A DNA stretch of 64,000 nt from Luteimonas_C sp035250245 (GTDB lineage: Bacteria; Pseudomonadota; Gammaproteobacteria; Xanthomonadales; Xanthomonadaceae), in NCBI GenBank assembly GCA_035250245.1, contig DATFFH010000045.1, positions 37,494-101,493 of the forward strand, in the 5' to 3' direction. The position numbers and the translations under genes were made by a program. Shown here piece after piece: positions 34,193-43,166 of this stretch (position 1 is the stretch's first letter; every line of letters begins with the position of its first letter). The notes below the pieces were generated by a model that did not search any database, was not told the DNA's origin, and saw nothing but the letters and a program-made list of their open reading frames with translations.

Positions 34193-35152
34193 TCAAGCGG
34201 CTTCGTAGGCGCCGTAACCGCGCAAACGCTGATAGCGACGTTGCAGCAGTTGCTCGGTCGGTATCTGTTCCAGCGCATCCAATTCGTTCATCAGCACCGC
34301 TTTCAGACGCGTGGCCATCTGCTTGGGATTGCGGTGCGCGCCGCCGATCGGTTCGCGGATCACTTTGTCGATCAGGCCCAGTTCGTACAGGCGCTTGGCG
34401 GTCAGGCCCAATTGCTCGGCGGCGTCTTTGGCCTTGTCCGCGGTCTTCCACAGGATCGAAGCGCAGCCTTCCGGCGTGATCACCGAATAGGTGCTGTATT
34501 CCAGCATCAAAGTGCGGTCGCCGACGCCGATCGCGAGCGCGCCGCCGCTGCCGCCTTCGCCGATCACGGTGCAGATCACCGGGATCTTCAGTTCGGCCAT
34601 CTCCAAGAGGTTGCGCGCGATCGCTTCGGACTGGCCGCGTTCTTCGGCGTCGATGCCCGGCCAGGCGCCGGCGGTGTCGATGAAGGTGAGCAGCGGCAGA
34701 CGGAAACGTTCGGCCAGTTTCATCAGGCGCAAGGCCTTGCGATAGCCCTCGGGCTTGGGCATGCCGAAATTGCGCCGGATCTTGGCCTTGGTGTCGCGGC
34801 CCTTCTCGTGGCCGATCACGACTACGCTGCGTCCGTCGATGCGGGCCAGGCCGCCGACGATGGCGTTGTCGTTGGAGAACGCGCGGTCGCCGGCCAATTC
34901 CTGGAATTCGTCGCAGATCACGCGCAGGTAGTCGAGCGTGTAGGGACGCGCGGGGTGGCGCGCGAGTTGCGACACCTGCCAGGGCGTCAGATCGCGGAAG
35001 ATCTGCGCGGTGCGCAGCCGCAGCTTGTCCTGCAGCGCATGCACTTCGGCATCGATATTGACCGCGGGACCGGCGCTGGCGTGGCGCATTTCCTGGATCT
35101 TGGCTTCCAGGTCGGCGATCGGCTGTTCGAAGTCGAGGTAGTTGGGGTTCAT
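34193..35152 (-). CDS. accA: Acetyl-CoA carboxylase carboxyltransferase subunit alpha
   Basis: With AccD it transfers the carboxyl group from biotin to acetyl-CoA, giving malonyl-CoA for fatty-acid synthesis. 319 residues, the same as E. coli. Family blocks: NYLDFEQPIADLEAKIQEM, GDRAFSNDNAIVGGLA, GHEKGRDTKAKIRRNFGMP, FIDTAGAWPGIDAEERGQSEAIA, GEGGSGGALAIGVGDR. Downstream of dnaE as in E. coli, but with an acid-phosphatase gene on the other strand in between. Confidence 0.97.
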   Translation of the reverse strand: MNPNYLDFEQPIADLEAKIQEMRHASAGPAVNIDAEVHALQDKLRLRTAQIFRDLTPWQVSQLARHPARPYTLDYLRVICDEFQELAGDRAFSNDNAIVGGLARIDGRSVVVIGHEKGRDTKAKIRRNFGMPKPEGYRKALRLMKLAERFRLPLLTFIDTAGAWPGIDAEERGQSEAIARNLLEMAELKIPVICTVIGEGGSGGALAIGVGDRTLMLEYSTYSVITPEGCASILWKTADKAKDAAEQLGLTAKRLYELGLIDKVIREPIGGAHRNPKQMATRLKAVLMNELDALEQIPTEQLLQRRYQRLRGYGAYEAA

Positions 35153-35366
35153 CGGCTGGGGTGGAACGACGAGGCGGGCAGTCTACCCGAGTCGGCCATA
35201 CGAGGCCGTCTGGAGGCTGGGCCGCCCGCCGCAGGCCCGTCCGCGGCGGCACTGCGACTCGGCTTCGCATCGTTAAGCCGGTTAGAACGGTGCGCGCGAC
35301 CATCGCAATAGATCGCCGCCGGCGCGGCGGCTATGGTGACGCGGCTATCGGGAATCGGAGTCGGCG

Positions 35367-36167
35367 ATGCGCGCTTTGGGAATGGTGATATCGGTCGGAT
35401 TGACCTTGGCCTGGTCGCAGGCTTTCGCTCAGCACGAGCCGGACGTGGCCGATCCCCGGGAACCGGTGCCGTTCCTGGCGGATCCGGCACTGCGGCCCGA
35501 CACCGCCCGCATCCTGCCCCCGGCGCCGCGCGAAGGTTCTGCGGCGTATGAGGCGGACCGCCAGACGTTCCGCACGACCCGCAAGCTGGAAAACACGCCG
35601 CGCTGGGAACAGGCCAAGCGCGACGTTCCGCTGGACGTGCCGGACATGCTGAAGGCGTACAGCTGCGCCGCGGGCGTGCAATTGACGCCGGTGAAAACGC
35701 CGCTGCTCGCCGGCCTGCTGACGCGCATGTCCGCCGATGCGGAGCGCGCGATCGAACCGGCGAAGGCGGCCAATCGCCGCCTGAGGCCTTTGGAGATCGA
35801 TCCCGGGCCGGTCTGCCAACCGCGCGAAAAATTGGCCGGCAGCTACGACTACCCGTCGGGCCATGCCACATGGGGCTGGTCGGTGGGTTTGGTGCTTGCC
35901 GAACTGGCGCCCGAGCGTTCGACCGAGCTGCTCATGCGTGCGCGTACGTACGCCGAAAGCCGCGTCGTCTGCGGCGCGCACAACGCCAGCGCGATCCAGG
36001 CCGGCGCGACCAACGCGGCGGCGCTGGTGGCCGCGTTGCACGCATCGTCGGATTTCCGTGCGGCGATGGATGCGGCGCGGCACGAGATGGCCGCGGTGCG
36101 CGCGACCGGGAAATTGGCTCCCGATGCGGCGGTTTGCGCTTTGGAGACGCAAGCCGCGACGTTCTGA
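35367..36167 (+). CDS. Periplasmic class A acid-phosphatase-like protein (PAP2 superfamily)
   Basis: 266 residues, signal peptide of about 21 residues, GGAG 8 bases before the ATG. The phosphatase signature KX6RP is at 133-141 and PSGH at 163-166 within GSYDYPSGHATWGWS, the class A form. The third motif, SRX5HX3D, reads SRVVCGAHNASA at 198-209: arginine and histidine are present but the final aspartate is alanine. That Asp normally supports the nucleophilic His, so activity may be reduced or altered. The gene is divergent from accA and interrupts the dnaE-accA pair. A family B repeat starts two bases after the stop. Confidence 0.85.
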   Translation: MRALGMVISVGLTLAWSQAFAQHEPDVADPREPVPFLADPALRPDTARILPPAPREGSAAYEADRQTFRTTRKLENTPRWEQAKRDVPLDVPDMLKAYSCAAGVQLTPVKTPLLAGLLTRMSADAERAIEPAKAANRRLRPLEIDPGPVCQPREKLAGSYDYPSGHATWGWSVGLVLAELAPERSTELLMRARTYAESRVVCGAHNASAIQAGATNAAALVAALHASSDFRAAMDAARHEMAAVRATGKLAPDAAVCALETQAATF

Positions 36168-36168
36168 C

Positions 36169-36288
36169 GTAGGGTGGGCCTTGGCCCACCGCTGCCAAGT
36201 CGAATCACGTCGTGAATCGTTGAGCGTCGCTTCGTTGTTTGTTTGCAGGTATGGGACGATGGCGATGGTGGGCCAAGGCCCACCCTGC
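36169..36288. repeat. Inverted-repeat pair, family B
   Basis: Left arm from 36169, immediately after the phosphatase stop, and right arm about 36261-36288. The right arm ends CCCTGC rather than CCCTAC. With the family E pair that follows it fills the 310-base gap between the convergent phosphatase and dnaE ends; no other feature is seen there. Confidence 0.8.
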
Positions 36289-36300
36289 GAGCCGTTGATG

Positions 36301-36470
36301 ACCTTCTCCCATCGGGAGAAGGTGCCCGAAGGGCGGATGAGGGTGCGGCGGAACGATGAAAGGCAAAAAATCGGCAGAAAATCGGGAGCTGACGAAATTT
36401 CGATGCCATTGAAGGCCTGCGTCGCTTCGCCGAACCCTCACCCCAACCCCTCTCCCGATGGGAGAGGGGC
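36301..36470. repeat. Inverted-repeat element, family E
   Basis: Left part 36301-36350 (CCTTCTCCCATCGGGAGAAGG plus tail) and right part 36432-36470 (CCTCACCCCAACCCCTCTCC, then a hairpin). The left hairpin has diverged in sequence but still pairs, the sign of compensatory change. Confidence 0.75.
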
Positions 36471-36477
36471 TCAAAGC

Positions 36478-39400
36478 TCAGCTCGTCCAGGGCCGGGACA
36501 TGGTCAGCTTGACCACATGCACGCCCGGCTGCTCTCGCAGCGCCGCAGGCAGATCGGCGTCCACGCGCACGCCGTGGCTGCCGTTGAGGTCGAGCGTGCC
36601 GGCCGCGCCATCGCGCAGCAGGTCGAAGCGGATCGGCGTGAGGCCGGGGCGGTGCTTGGACAGCAAGGCATCGATCCGCTCGAACGCGCCGGGCACGCGC
36701 AGATCCAGGCGCAGCGACAGGCGTTGCGTGTATTGCGGGCAGACCTGCTGGAAATCCCAGCAGCGCCGCGCGCGCAGCGAGAAGCCGCCGCTGAATTCGT
36801 CTTCGCGCAAACCGCCTTCGATCACCAGGATGCGGTCGCGGGTCAGCAGTTGCGCGAATTCGAAGTAGCTCTCGGCGAAGAAAGCGCATTCCAGCCGGCC
36901 GCGGCCGTCGTCTAGCTGCACGAAGGCCTGGCTGTCGCCTTTCTTGCGCAGGCCGACGACCTGGCCGGCGATCACCACGGTTTTTTCCGGACGCCAACTC
37001 TTGCGGTCTTCGTCCGGACGCTCGCTCCACAAGCGGTCGAGTTCGCCCAGATCGTTGCCGACCAGCGCGCGCAGATCGTCGCGGTAAGGGTCGAGCGGAT
37101 GTCCGCTTAGGTAATGGCCCAGCGTCTCGCGCTCGCCGGTCAGTTTCTGCGCCAGCGGCCAGTCCGCGACCACTGGCAGGGTCACGTCGATATGCGGCTC
37201 GGCGTCGTGGCCACCGCCGAACAGCGACACCTGGCCGGCTTCGCGTTCGCGCGCGAGTTGTTCGGTCGCCTTCAGCACTTCCGGCAATTGCAGCATCAGC
37301 GTGGCGCGGTTGGCGCCGAGCGCGTCGAGCGCGCCGGATTGCACCAGGGCTTCGAGCACGCGCTTGTTCAACTTGGTGGAGTCGACGCGCTTGCAGAAAT
37401 CCAGCAGGTCCGCGTACACGCCGTTGCGAAGGCGCTCGTGCGCGATCCCATCGCAAGCGCCGCGGCCGACGCCTTTGACCGCGCCGAGGCCGTAGCGGAT
37501 GGTCGCGTCGTCGATCGCCTCGAACATGTAGTTCGAAGCGTTGACGTCCGGCGGCAGCACGGTCAGTTTCAGCGCCCGCGTTTCGTCCAGGAAGCCGACC
37601 ACCTTGTCGGTGTTGTCCATGTCGCTGGACAGCACCGCGGCCATGAATTCGGCCGGATAATGCGTCTTCAGCCAAGCGGTCTGATAGGCGACCAGCGCAT
37701 ACGCGGCCGAGTGCGACTTGTTGAAGCCGTACTCGGCGAACTTCTCCATCAAGTCGAAGATCTGGGTCGCCTTGCGCGGATCGACGCCGCGTTCGGCCGC
37801 GCCGGTTTCGAACTTGGCGCGCTCCTTGGCCATCTCCTCGGGCTTCTTCTTGCCCATCGCGCGGCGCAGCAGGTCTGCGCCGCCCAGCGAATAGCCGGCC
37901 AGCACCTGGGCGATCTGCATCACCTGTTCCTGGTACACGATCACGCCGTAGGTCGGCGCCAGCACCGGCTCCAGCGAAGGATGCGGATAGGTGACTTCGG
38001 CGACGCCGTGCTTGCGGTCCACCCAGTCGCGGTCCATCCCCGAACCCAGCGGGCCGGGGCGGAACAACGCGGCCAGCGCGATGATGTCTTCGAACCGGTC
38101 CGGCCGCGCGCGCTTCACCAACTCGCGCATGCCGCGGGATTCGAACTGGAACACGGCCACCGTTTCGCCGCGTGCGAATAGTTCGTACGACTTCGCGTCG
38201 TTCAGCGGCAGCGCGCCGATATCCAGCGGCGCTTCGCCGGCGGCCTGGCGGCGCGCGTTGATCGCTTTCACCGCCCAATCGATGATGGTCAGCGTGCGCA
38301 GGCCCAGGAAGTCGAACTTGACCAGGCCGATCGCTTCGACGTCGTCCTTGTCGAACTGGGTGACCGGGTTGCGCCCCAAACCGTGGCCGTCGTGTTCGGC
38401 GAACAGCGGGCAGAACTCGGACAGCGGCGCCGGCGAGATCACCACGCCGCCGGCGTGCTTGCCGGCGTTGCGGGTCAGATCTTCCAATTGCAGCGCGAGA
38501 TCGACGAGGTCGCGGACGTCGTCTTCGGCCTCGTAGCGTTCCTTGAATTCGGAGACGATGCGCGACGGGTCCTTGCGCGCGCGTTCGCCGCGGCCGATCG
38601 CGTCCTCCAGCGTCATCGGATCGGTCGGCTGCAGCGGAATGAGTTTGGCCAGCCCGTCGACGAAGCCGTACGGGAATCCCAGCACGCGGCCGGCGTCGCG
38701 CAGCACCGCCTTCGCGGCCATGGTGCCGTAGGTGATGATCTGGCTGACCCGGTCGCGGCCATATTTCGCGGCGACGTAATCGATCACCTCGTCGCGCCGA
38801 TCCATGCAGAAGTCGATGTCGAAGTCCGGCATCGATACGCGTTCGGGATTGAGGAAGCGCTCGAACAGCAAATCGTAGGGCAGCGGGTCCAGATCGGTGA
38901 TGCCTAGAGCCCACGCCACCAGCGAGCCAGCGCCCGAACCGCGTCCCGGACCGACCGGGATGTCGTGCTGCTTGGCCCAGTTGATGAAGTCGGCCACGAT
39001 CAGGAAGTAGCCGGGGAAGCCCATCTTGATGATGACGTCGAGCTCGAGATCCAGCCGCGCTTCGTAGTCGGCGCGGGTCTTGCCTTCGGCCAGCGGTGTT
39101 TTTTCCAGCCGGTGCGCCAAGCCTTCGCGCGCCTGCGCGCGGATCCAGGTTTCCAGCGTATGGTCTTCGGGCACCGGGAACGCGGGCAGGTAGTACTTGC
39201 CCAGGCTCAGCTCGAAGTTGCAGCGCTTGGCCAGATCGACCGCATTGTCGATAGCGTCGGGAACGTCGGCGAACAACTCCGCCATCTGTTCGCTGGATTT
39301 GAGGTATTGCTCGCGGCTGTAGTCGCGCGGGCGCTTGGGATCGTCGAGCACGCGGCCCGAGGCGATGCACACGCGCGCTTCGTGCGCTTCGAAGCCTTCT

Positions 39401-40011
39401 TCGTCGAGGAAGCGCGCATCGTTGCTGGCGATCACCGGAATGCCGCGCGAGGCCGCCGCGTAGAGCGCGAAATCGTTGAACGCCGCTTCGCCTTCCAAGC
39501 CGCAACGGGTTAATTCCAGGTGCAGGCGGTCGGGAAACAGGCGTTGCGCATCGGCCAGCCATTGCTCGGCATGATCCTGGCGGTGCGCGGCGACCAGTTT
39601 GCCGGCCAGGCTGTGGCGCCCGGCCAGGGCGAACAGGCCGGCACATTCGTCTTCGCGCAGCCATTCCGGACGCACGACCACGCCGTCGTGGCGATGGCCT
39701 TCGAGCCAGGCGCGGCTGAGCAGGCGCGACAGCGCCAGATAGCCGGCGCGGTCGCGGCAGAGCAGGGTCAAGCGCCAGGGCGCGTCATCGCCTTCGGCCA
39801 GGATGACGTCGGCGCCGGCAATCGGCTTCACCCCGGCCGCTTCGGCGGCCTTGTAGAACTTGACCAAGGCGAACAGGTTGTTGCGGTCGGTGAGCGCCAC
39901 CGCCGGCTGGCCCAGGGCAGCGCAACGCGCGACGAGCTCCGGCACCCGGATCGTCGAGTCGGCGAGCGAATACTCGCTGTGCAGGTGGAGGTGGGCGAAA
40001 CGTGCGGACAT
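36478..40011 (-). CDS. dnaE: DNA polymerase III alpha subunit
   Basis: Replicative polymerase. The frame is open to 41556, but the ATG at 40011 begins the conserved PHP domain (FAHLHLHSEYSLADS), giving 1177 residues, near the E. coli length of 1160. Seen in order: the PHP domain, the palm catalytic block with PDFDIDFCMDRRDEVIDY, GRGSGAGSLVAWALGITDLDPLPYDLLFERFLNPER, NKSHSAAYALVAYQTAWLK, and the OB-fold/tau-binding C-terminus. holA, for the clamp-loader delta subunit, is in the same window. Convergent with the phosphatase gene. Confidence 0.97.
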   Translation of the reverse strand: MSARFAHLHLHSEYSLADSTIRVPELVARCAALGQPAVALTDRNNLFALVKFYKAAEAAGVKPIAGADVILAEGDDAPWRLTLLCRDRAGYLALSRLLSRAWLEGHRHDGVVVRPEWLREDECAGLFALAGRHSLAGKLVAAHRQDHAEQWLADAQRLFPDRLHLELTRCGLEGEAAFNDFALYAAASRGIPVIASNDARFLDEEGFEAHEARVCIASGRVLDDPKRPRDYSREQYLKSSEQMAELFADVPDAIDNAVDLAKRCNFELSLGKYYLPAFPVPEDHTLETWIRAQAREGLAHRLEKTPLAEGKTRADYEARLDLELDVIIKMGFPGYFLIVADFINWAKQHDIPVGPGRGSGAGSLVAWALGITDLDPLPYDLLFERFLNPERVSMPDFDIDFCMDRRDEVIDYVAAKYGRDRVSQIITYGTMAAKAVLRDAGRVLGFPYGFVDGLAKLIPLQPTDPMTLEDAIGRGERARKDPSRIVSEFKERYEAEDDVRDLVDLALQLEDLTRNAGKHAGGVVISPAPLSEFCPLFAEHDGHGLGRNPVTQFDKDDVEAIGLVKFDFLGLRTLTIIDWAVKAINARRQAAGEAPLDIGALPLNDAKSYELFARGETVAVFQFESRGMRELVKRARPDRFEDIIALAALFRPGPLGSGMDRDWVDRKHGVAEVTYPHPSLEPVLAPTYGVIVYQEQVMQIAQVLAGYSLGGADLLRRAMGKKKPEEMAKERAKFETGAAERGVDPRKATQIFDLMEKFAEYGFNKSHSAAYALVAYQTAWLKTHYPAEFMAAVLSSDMDNTDKVVGFLDETRALKLTVLPPDVNASNYMFEAIDDATIRYGLGAVKGVGRGACDGIAHERLRNGVYADLLDFCKRVDSTKLNKRVLEALVQSGALDALGANRATLMLQLPEVLKATEQLAREREAGQVSLFGGGHDAEPHIDVTLPVVADWPLAQKLTGERETLGHYLSGHPLDPYRDDLRALVGNDLGELDRLWSERPDEDRKSWRPEKTVVIAGQVVGLRKKGDSQAFVQLDDGRGRLECAFFAESYFEFAQLLTRDRILVIEGGLREDEFSGGFSLRARRCWDFQQVCPQYTQRLSLRLDLRVPGAFERIDALLSKHRPGLTPIRFDLLRDGAAGTLDLNGSHGVRVDADLPAALREQPGVHVVKLTMSRPWTS

Positions 40012-40088
40012 CGGCGGGGCCGGCGGATCAGACCGCAGGTTAGGCCGCGGGGCCGGCGCGGACAAGGCTTGACAGGGCGTCGGCTGCC

Positions 40089-40221
40089 GTAGGGTGGGCC
40101 TTGGCCCACCATCGCCATGTATCGGCTTCCCGCAAGAACGGGCAAAGCGAACGGCCGACCTTTGCCACCACTGCCCGACGCGATCTAAGACATGGCGTCG
40201 GTGGGCCGAGGCCCACCCTAC
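40089..40221. repeat. Inverted-repeat pair, family B
   Basis: Arms 40089-40118 and 40192-40221, just upstream of dnaE. The right arm provides the TAG stop codon (40218-40220) of the DUF1232 gene, the same arrangement as at tilS. Confidence 0.85.
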
Positions 40222-40841
40222 ACGATGCGGAACCGCGGCTCGCGCCGTCCCTCGTTCAGGTGCAGCCCGTCGTTCGCCCGCATCTGCTGGCGCAGCATCG
40301 ACAGCGCCGCCATGCGGTCGGCGATCCAGGCGGCACGCCTTTGCGCGCCGTCGCCGCCGGGATGCGCGGCTTCGCGGTACTGGACGAAATCGCGGTATTC
40401 CTCGGCCTCGTCCGACACGGCCGGCCAGGCCAGTTCCAGCAGCAGCACGTCGTCGAGCTTGCCCAGCAGCGGGATCGTGTCCGGGATCAGATCGTCGGTC
40501 TGGTCGAGATAGCGCAGCAGGCGGCGAACGTTCGCGCAGTCGGCTTCGGCGCAGTCCCAGTCGGGATCGTCGACCATCGCGCGCAGCTCCTCGATCCGCG
40601 ATAGGCGCTCGTCCAGGACCGCACGCGCTTCGGCGGCCGGCAACGAAGTCAGCCAAGCTGCGAGCCGCGTGATCCGTGCGGCATCGACGCGTTCGGCGCC
40701 GGGATGCAGTTCGTGCAGCAGCGCATCGAAGGCCGCGATCCGTTCGGCTTCGATCCGGAGCGTGCCGGTGGGCAGATTCGGTCCGTCGTCGCCGCGCAAC
40801 GGCAAAGGACGGTCGGTCGGATAAGCGGTCAACGCACGCAT
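40218..40841 (-). CDS. DUF1232-like protein, unknown function
   Basis: 207 residues; GGGAGGTG lies 7 bases before the ATG. The segment DLIPDTIPLLGKLDDVLLLELAW at about 118-140 matches the short DUF1232 (YkvA) signature, which is normally part of a small membrane protein; the rest is charged and helical. No signal peptide. The stop codon is inside a repeat, so the C-terminus may be recent. It separates rnhB from dnaE, which are often adjacent. No function can be assigned. Confidence 0.75.
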   Translation of the reverse strand: MRALTAYPTDRPLPLRGDDGPNLPTGTLRIEAERIAAFDALLHELHPGAERVDAARITRLAAWLTSLPAAEARAVLDERLSRIEELRAMVDDPDWDCAEADCANVRRLLRYLDQTDDLIPDTIPLLGKLDDVLLLELAWPAVSDEAEEYRDFVQYREAAHPGGDGAQRRAAWIADRMAALSMLRQQMRANDGLHLNEGRREPRFRIV

Positions 40842-41147
40842 CGCACACCTCCCAAATCCGGCCCGGATTCGTGGCGCGCGCCAGGCCGGCGATGCGCGCG
40901 ACCTCTTCTATGGATGCGCCCGCAGCTTGCGCGGTTGCTAGCCGTTTGTCGTGAGGCGGAAGTCGGAATGACCTTGGACCTAGTGGGGCGGAACCCGCGA
41001 AGCGGATTCCGCCATGGCGGAAGTAGGGATGCATGCGCAGCCCGTTTCCATTGCCGCGGATAAACGGCGGAAACGCCTTCGGCGGTTCCGCCTTACGGTG
41101 GGAACGATGCCGAGCGTTCGCGGTCAAAAATAAAATCGCGTGCGCGA
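40842..41147. other. 306-base intergenic region with two related hairpins (family J)
   Basis: Between the rnhB stop and the DUF1232 start (both on the minus strand). It holds two hairpins of the form GGCGGAA-n-TTCCGCC at 40987-41013 and 41066-41092, which share arms and differ in the loop. It must also carry any promoter of the DUF1232 gene, but no convincing box was seen. No reading frame is supported. Confidence 0.6.
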
Positions 41148-41768
41148 TCAGAGCAGGCTGGGCTGCAGATGCAAAGCCTGGGCCACCGGCGCGAAGCTGC
41201 GGCGATGCTGCGGGCACGGTCCGTGCGTGCGCAGCGCGGCCAGGTGCGCGGGCGTCGAATAGCCTTTGTGCTCGTCGAAGCCGTATTCGGGATGGCGTTC
41301 GTGCAATGCGATCATCGCGCGATCGCGCGACACCTTGGCCAGGATCGACGCGGCCATGATCGAGCGGTCGCGCGCGTCGCCGCCGATCCAGGCTTCGGCC
41401 GGGCAGGGCAGCGAAGGCGGCAAGTGGTTGCCGTCGATGCGGGCGATGCCGGCGGCATGCGCCACGCCTTCCAACGCGGTTCGCATGCCGCGCATGGTGG
41501 CCTGGAAGATGTTGATGCGGTCGATTTCCTCGACTTCGACGAAAACGACATGCCAAGCCAGCGCACGCTCGACGATGCGCTGGTACAGCACTTCACGGCG
41601 TGCCGCGCCGAGCTGCTTGGAATCGTCGAGTCCGTTGATGCGCCGGCGCGCGGGATCGAACACCACCGCCGCCACGACCACGGGCCCGGCCAACGGCCCG
41701 CGGCCGGCTTCATCGACGCCGGCGACCAGGACCGACGTTGGGCAGGGCGGAGGCGCGAGCAGGCTCAT
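41148..41768 (-). CDS. rnhB: Ribonuclease HII
   Basis: Cleaves RNA of RNA/DNA hybrids, including single ribonucleotides in DNA. 206 residues. Active-site blocks: VAGVDEAGRGPLAGPVV (Asp-Glu pair), DDSKQL, the second aspartate in GGDARDRSIMAASILAKVSRD, and YGFDEHKGYSTPAHLAAL. Its ATG overlaps the lpxB stop by 4 bases, so it is the last gene of the lpx operon. Confidence 0.96.
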   Translation of the reverse strand: MSLLAPPPCPTSVLVAGVDEAGRGPLAGPVVVAAVVFDPARRRINGLDDSKQLGAARREVLYQRIVERALAWHVVFVEVEEIDRINIFQATMRGMRTALEGVAHAAGIARIDGNHLPPSLPCPAEAWIGGDARDRSIMAASILAKVSRDRAMIALHERHPEYGFDEHKGYSTPAHLAALRTHGPCPQHRRSFAPVAQALHLQPSLL

Positions 41769-42958
41769 GGCTCCTTAGCGTATTCGATCCGCGATCGATT
41801 CGCCGCGCCGCGTTCAGCCAATTCCGCCACCGCTTCGGCCGCGCGCGCGGACGCGTCGCGGCGCAGCACCTGGTGCAGTTCGCGGAAGCGCGGCGGCAGC
41901 GCCGCCATCGAGGTGGGATTGCGCAGCCAGCTGGAAATCGCCGCCGCCAGATTCTCCGGCGTGCAGTCGTACTGCATCAGCTCCGGCACCAGCGCTTCGT
42001 TGGCCAGCACGTTGGGCAGCGCGTAATGATCGACTTTCAACATGCGCAGGCCTTTCACGATCGAATAGGTGAGCGGTGCGATCTTGTACGCCACCACCAT
42101 CGGCCGCTTGGCAAGCATGCCTTCCAAAGTTGCGGTGCCCGAAGCGAGCAGGATCACGTCCGCGGCGGCCATCACCGTGCGCGCGTTGCCTTCGGTGATG
42201 CGCAGGGCGGGTTTCAGCTCGCCGGCATCGGGATGCGATTCGAGTTCCTGTTCGAACGCTGTGCGCGCCGCCGCGTTCGCCATCGGCGCGACGATGCGCA
42301 GATTCGGCTGTTGGCGGCGGATCAGCAGCGCGGCGGACAGGAAGTCGGCGCTCAAGCGATGGATCTCGCCCAGGCGCGAGCCCGGCAACAAGGCCAGCAT
42401 CGGCGTGTCGGCGGTGAGATCCAGCGTGTCGCGTGCGCGATGGCGATCCGGATCCAGCGGCATCGCATCGGCCAGCGGATGGCCGATGAAGCGCGCATCG
42501 ACGCCGTGACGGGCGTAAATCGGCGGCTCCATCGGGAACAGGCACAGGACGCGGTCGGCGCTGCGTCCGATCTTCGCCGCGCGGCCTTCGCGCCAGGCCC
42601 AGACCGACGGGCTGACGTAGTGCACGGTCGCCACGCCGCGCTGCTTGAGCCAGCGTTCCAGACCGAGATTGAAGTCGGGCGCGTCGATGCCGACGAAGAC
42701 GTCGGGCTTCCATGCCAGCAGGCGCTCGCGCAATCCGCGGCGCAGCTTGAGCAGGCGCGGCAAATGGCGCAGCACTTCGGCCAGGCCCATCACCGCGAGT
42801 GCGTGCGCGTCGTACCAGGCGTCCAGGCCCGCCGCCCTCATCGCGTCGCCGCCGACGCCGGCGAATTGGGCGTTCGGATAGCGCTCGCGCAGTTTTTCGA
42901 TCAAGCCCGCGCCGAGCAGGTCGCCCGAGGCTTCGCCGGCGACCAGGGCGATGCGCAT
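41765..42958 (-). CDS. lpxB: Lipid-A-disaccharide synthase
   Basis: Glycosyltransferase joining UDP-2,3-diacylglucosamine to lipid X to form the lipid A disaccharide. I take the ATG at 42958 (MRIALVAGEASGDLLGAGLI); an in-frame TTG at 42991 would add 11 residues. 397 residues. GT-B features: GEASGD, GIDAPDFNLGLE, YVSPSVWAWREGRA, LPGSRLGEI, and LASGTATLEGML. The 3' end overlaps rnhB (ATGA). A family A repeat separates it from lpxA, with which it would otherwise be directly coupled. Confidence 0.95.
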   Translation of the reverse strand: MRIALVAGEASGDLLGAGLIEKLRERYPNAQFAGVGGDAMRAAGLDAWYDAHALAVMGLAEVLRHLPRLLKLRRGLRERLLAWKPDVFVGIDAPDFNLGLERWLKQRGVATVHYVSPSVWAWREGRAAKIGRSADRVLCLFPMEPPIYARHGVDARFIGHPLADAMPLDPDRHRARDTLDLTADTPMLALLPGSRLGEIHRLSADFLSAALLIRRQQPNLRIVAPMANAAARTAFEQELESHPDAGELKPALRITEGNARTVMAAADVILLASGTATLEGMLAKRPMVVAYKIAPLTYSIVKGLRMLKVDHYALPNVLANEALVPELMQYDCTPENLAAAISSWLRNPTSMAALPPRFRELHQVLRRDASARAAEAVAELAERGAANRSRIEYAKEP

Positions 42959-43054
42959 CGGTTTTTCGGAAATGGGCGGGGATTCGGGCAAAGCCGGCTC
43001 GCGATGGCGGACTGGCTATAGTTTGCCGCGATTCGCCTCCGCTTTCCCGCTTTT

Positions 43055-43145
43055 TGTAGGAGCGGCTTTAGTCGCGAGCTTTTTTGGCGACCGCGGGCAC
43101 GGTCGGATTTTGCAGCAAGAGCTCGCGGCTAAAGCCGCCCCCACA
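43055..43145. repeat. Inverted-repeat element, family A
   Basis: Arms 43055-43080 and 43120-43145 with a few mismatches, in the gap between lpxA and lpxB inside the operon. Confidence 0.85.
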
Positions 43146-43166
43146 AAGAAGCGGGGCGGCGGTGGC

